A DNA stretch of 64,000 bases, from positions 186,001-250,000 of the forward strand of contig NZ_PZPO01000005.1 in assembly GCF_013306565.1 (NCBI RefSeq). Direction: 5' to 3'. Shown one piece after another: positions 63,818 through 64,000 of this stretch. Position 1 is the first letter of the stretch; each line of letters begins with the position of its first letter. The stretch comes from Hyphomicrobium sulfonivorans. Its GTDB lineage: Bacteria; Pseudomonadota; Alphaproteobacteria; Rhizobiales; Hyphomicrobiaceae. The notes under the pieces were generated by a model, which worked only from the letters and a program-made list of their open reading frames with translations, was not told where the DNA came from and made no database searches. A program made the position numbers and the translations under genes.

Positions 63818-64000
63818 TTCGGGGGGATCTCCCAAGCTATAAACACAACGAGCGCCAATGCCACCCTGCCTGGGCTGGGTGCATCGGTTCTGCCCGATTC
63901 GAATAGCCATCCTTGTCTGCGTCCGGTGAACGTGTCCCCGAACCGGTTAGCTAGATAGCGGCGCGCCTTGTTTCGGCACGGGCACTAAATAGCCTGAGGC
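63818..64000. promoter_or_regulatory. upstream region of fae, to window end
   Basis: 183 bases holding the fae leader; Fae is normally among the most abundant proteins in methylotrophs, so a strong promoter is expected, but no clear -35/-10 pair was found by eye. Confidence 0.3.

Overview
The window looks like the chromosome of a methylotrophic alphaproteobacterium of the order Hyphomicrobiales (Hyphomicrobium-like). The inference rests on high GC content, a complete fhcBADC formyltransferase/hydrolase operon, a fae gene, methylofuran/tetrahydromethanopterin (H4MPT) biosynthesis genes, PQQ alcohol dehydrogenases with a dedicated cytochrome c, and the alphaproteobacterial rplM-rpsI-argC neighbourhood. 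No rRNA, tRNA, CRISPR array, transposase or prophage was seen.

Layout. 0-6 kb: the 5' end of a PQQ alcohol dehydrogenase cut by the window edge, an alpha/beta hydrolase, an aldo/keto reductase, transaldolase and glucose-6-phosphate isomerase. 6-11.5 kb: an imelysin-type periplasmic iron cluster (di-heme DUF1111 protein, two imelysins, DUF1513), split into two divergent pairs. 11.5-20.3 kb: an exopolysaccharide locus with an O-antigen ligase-like protein, an initiating sugar transferase, a glycosyltransferase, a Wza-type exporter, a GumC-type protein with a degenerate kinase domain, and a polysaccharide deacetylase. 20.5-33.2 kb: housekeeping genes (ctaA, argC, terC, rpsI, rplM, enoyl-CoA hydratase, parC, bpt) and several unknown exported proteins. 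Two clusters of nested palindromic REP-like repeats sit here. 33.3-35.1 kb: a decayed accessory patch with an araC tail and a frameshifted rimK-like remnant around two small intact genes. 35.4-44.2 kb: an acyl-activating enzyme, a PQQ sugar dehydrogenase, two divergent paralogous secreted proteins sharing a box-rich promoter region, a second sugar transferase and a universal stress protein.

44.4-63.8 kb is a C1-metabolism island. fhcBADC converts formyl-H4MPT to formate through formyl-methylofuran. A XoxF/MxaF-like PQQ dehydrogenase, a cytochrome c and a CW-motif rhodanese-like protein form an alcohol oxidation unit. Two ABC systems follow: a PedC-type exporter pair and a NitT/Tau-type importer. 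The island ends with mfnB, a FolB-like aldolase, mfnE, DUF447, an mfnF-like gene, a HisA-like protein and fae. Together these genes oxidise methanol or a related alcohol in the periplasm, capture formaldehyde on H4MPT, take it to formate, and make the archaeal-type cofactors this needs.

Points most worth attention: the PQQ dehydrogenase at 49.9 kb has substitutions at three conserved metal/catalytic positions; the REP-like repeats covary in their inner stem; two paralogous FecR-like secreted proteins diverge from a shared box-rich region; and two tiny coupled ORFs precede the NitT-type importer.
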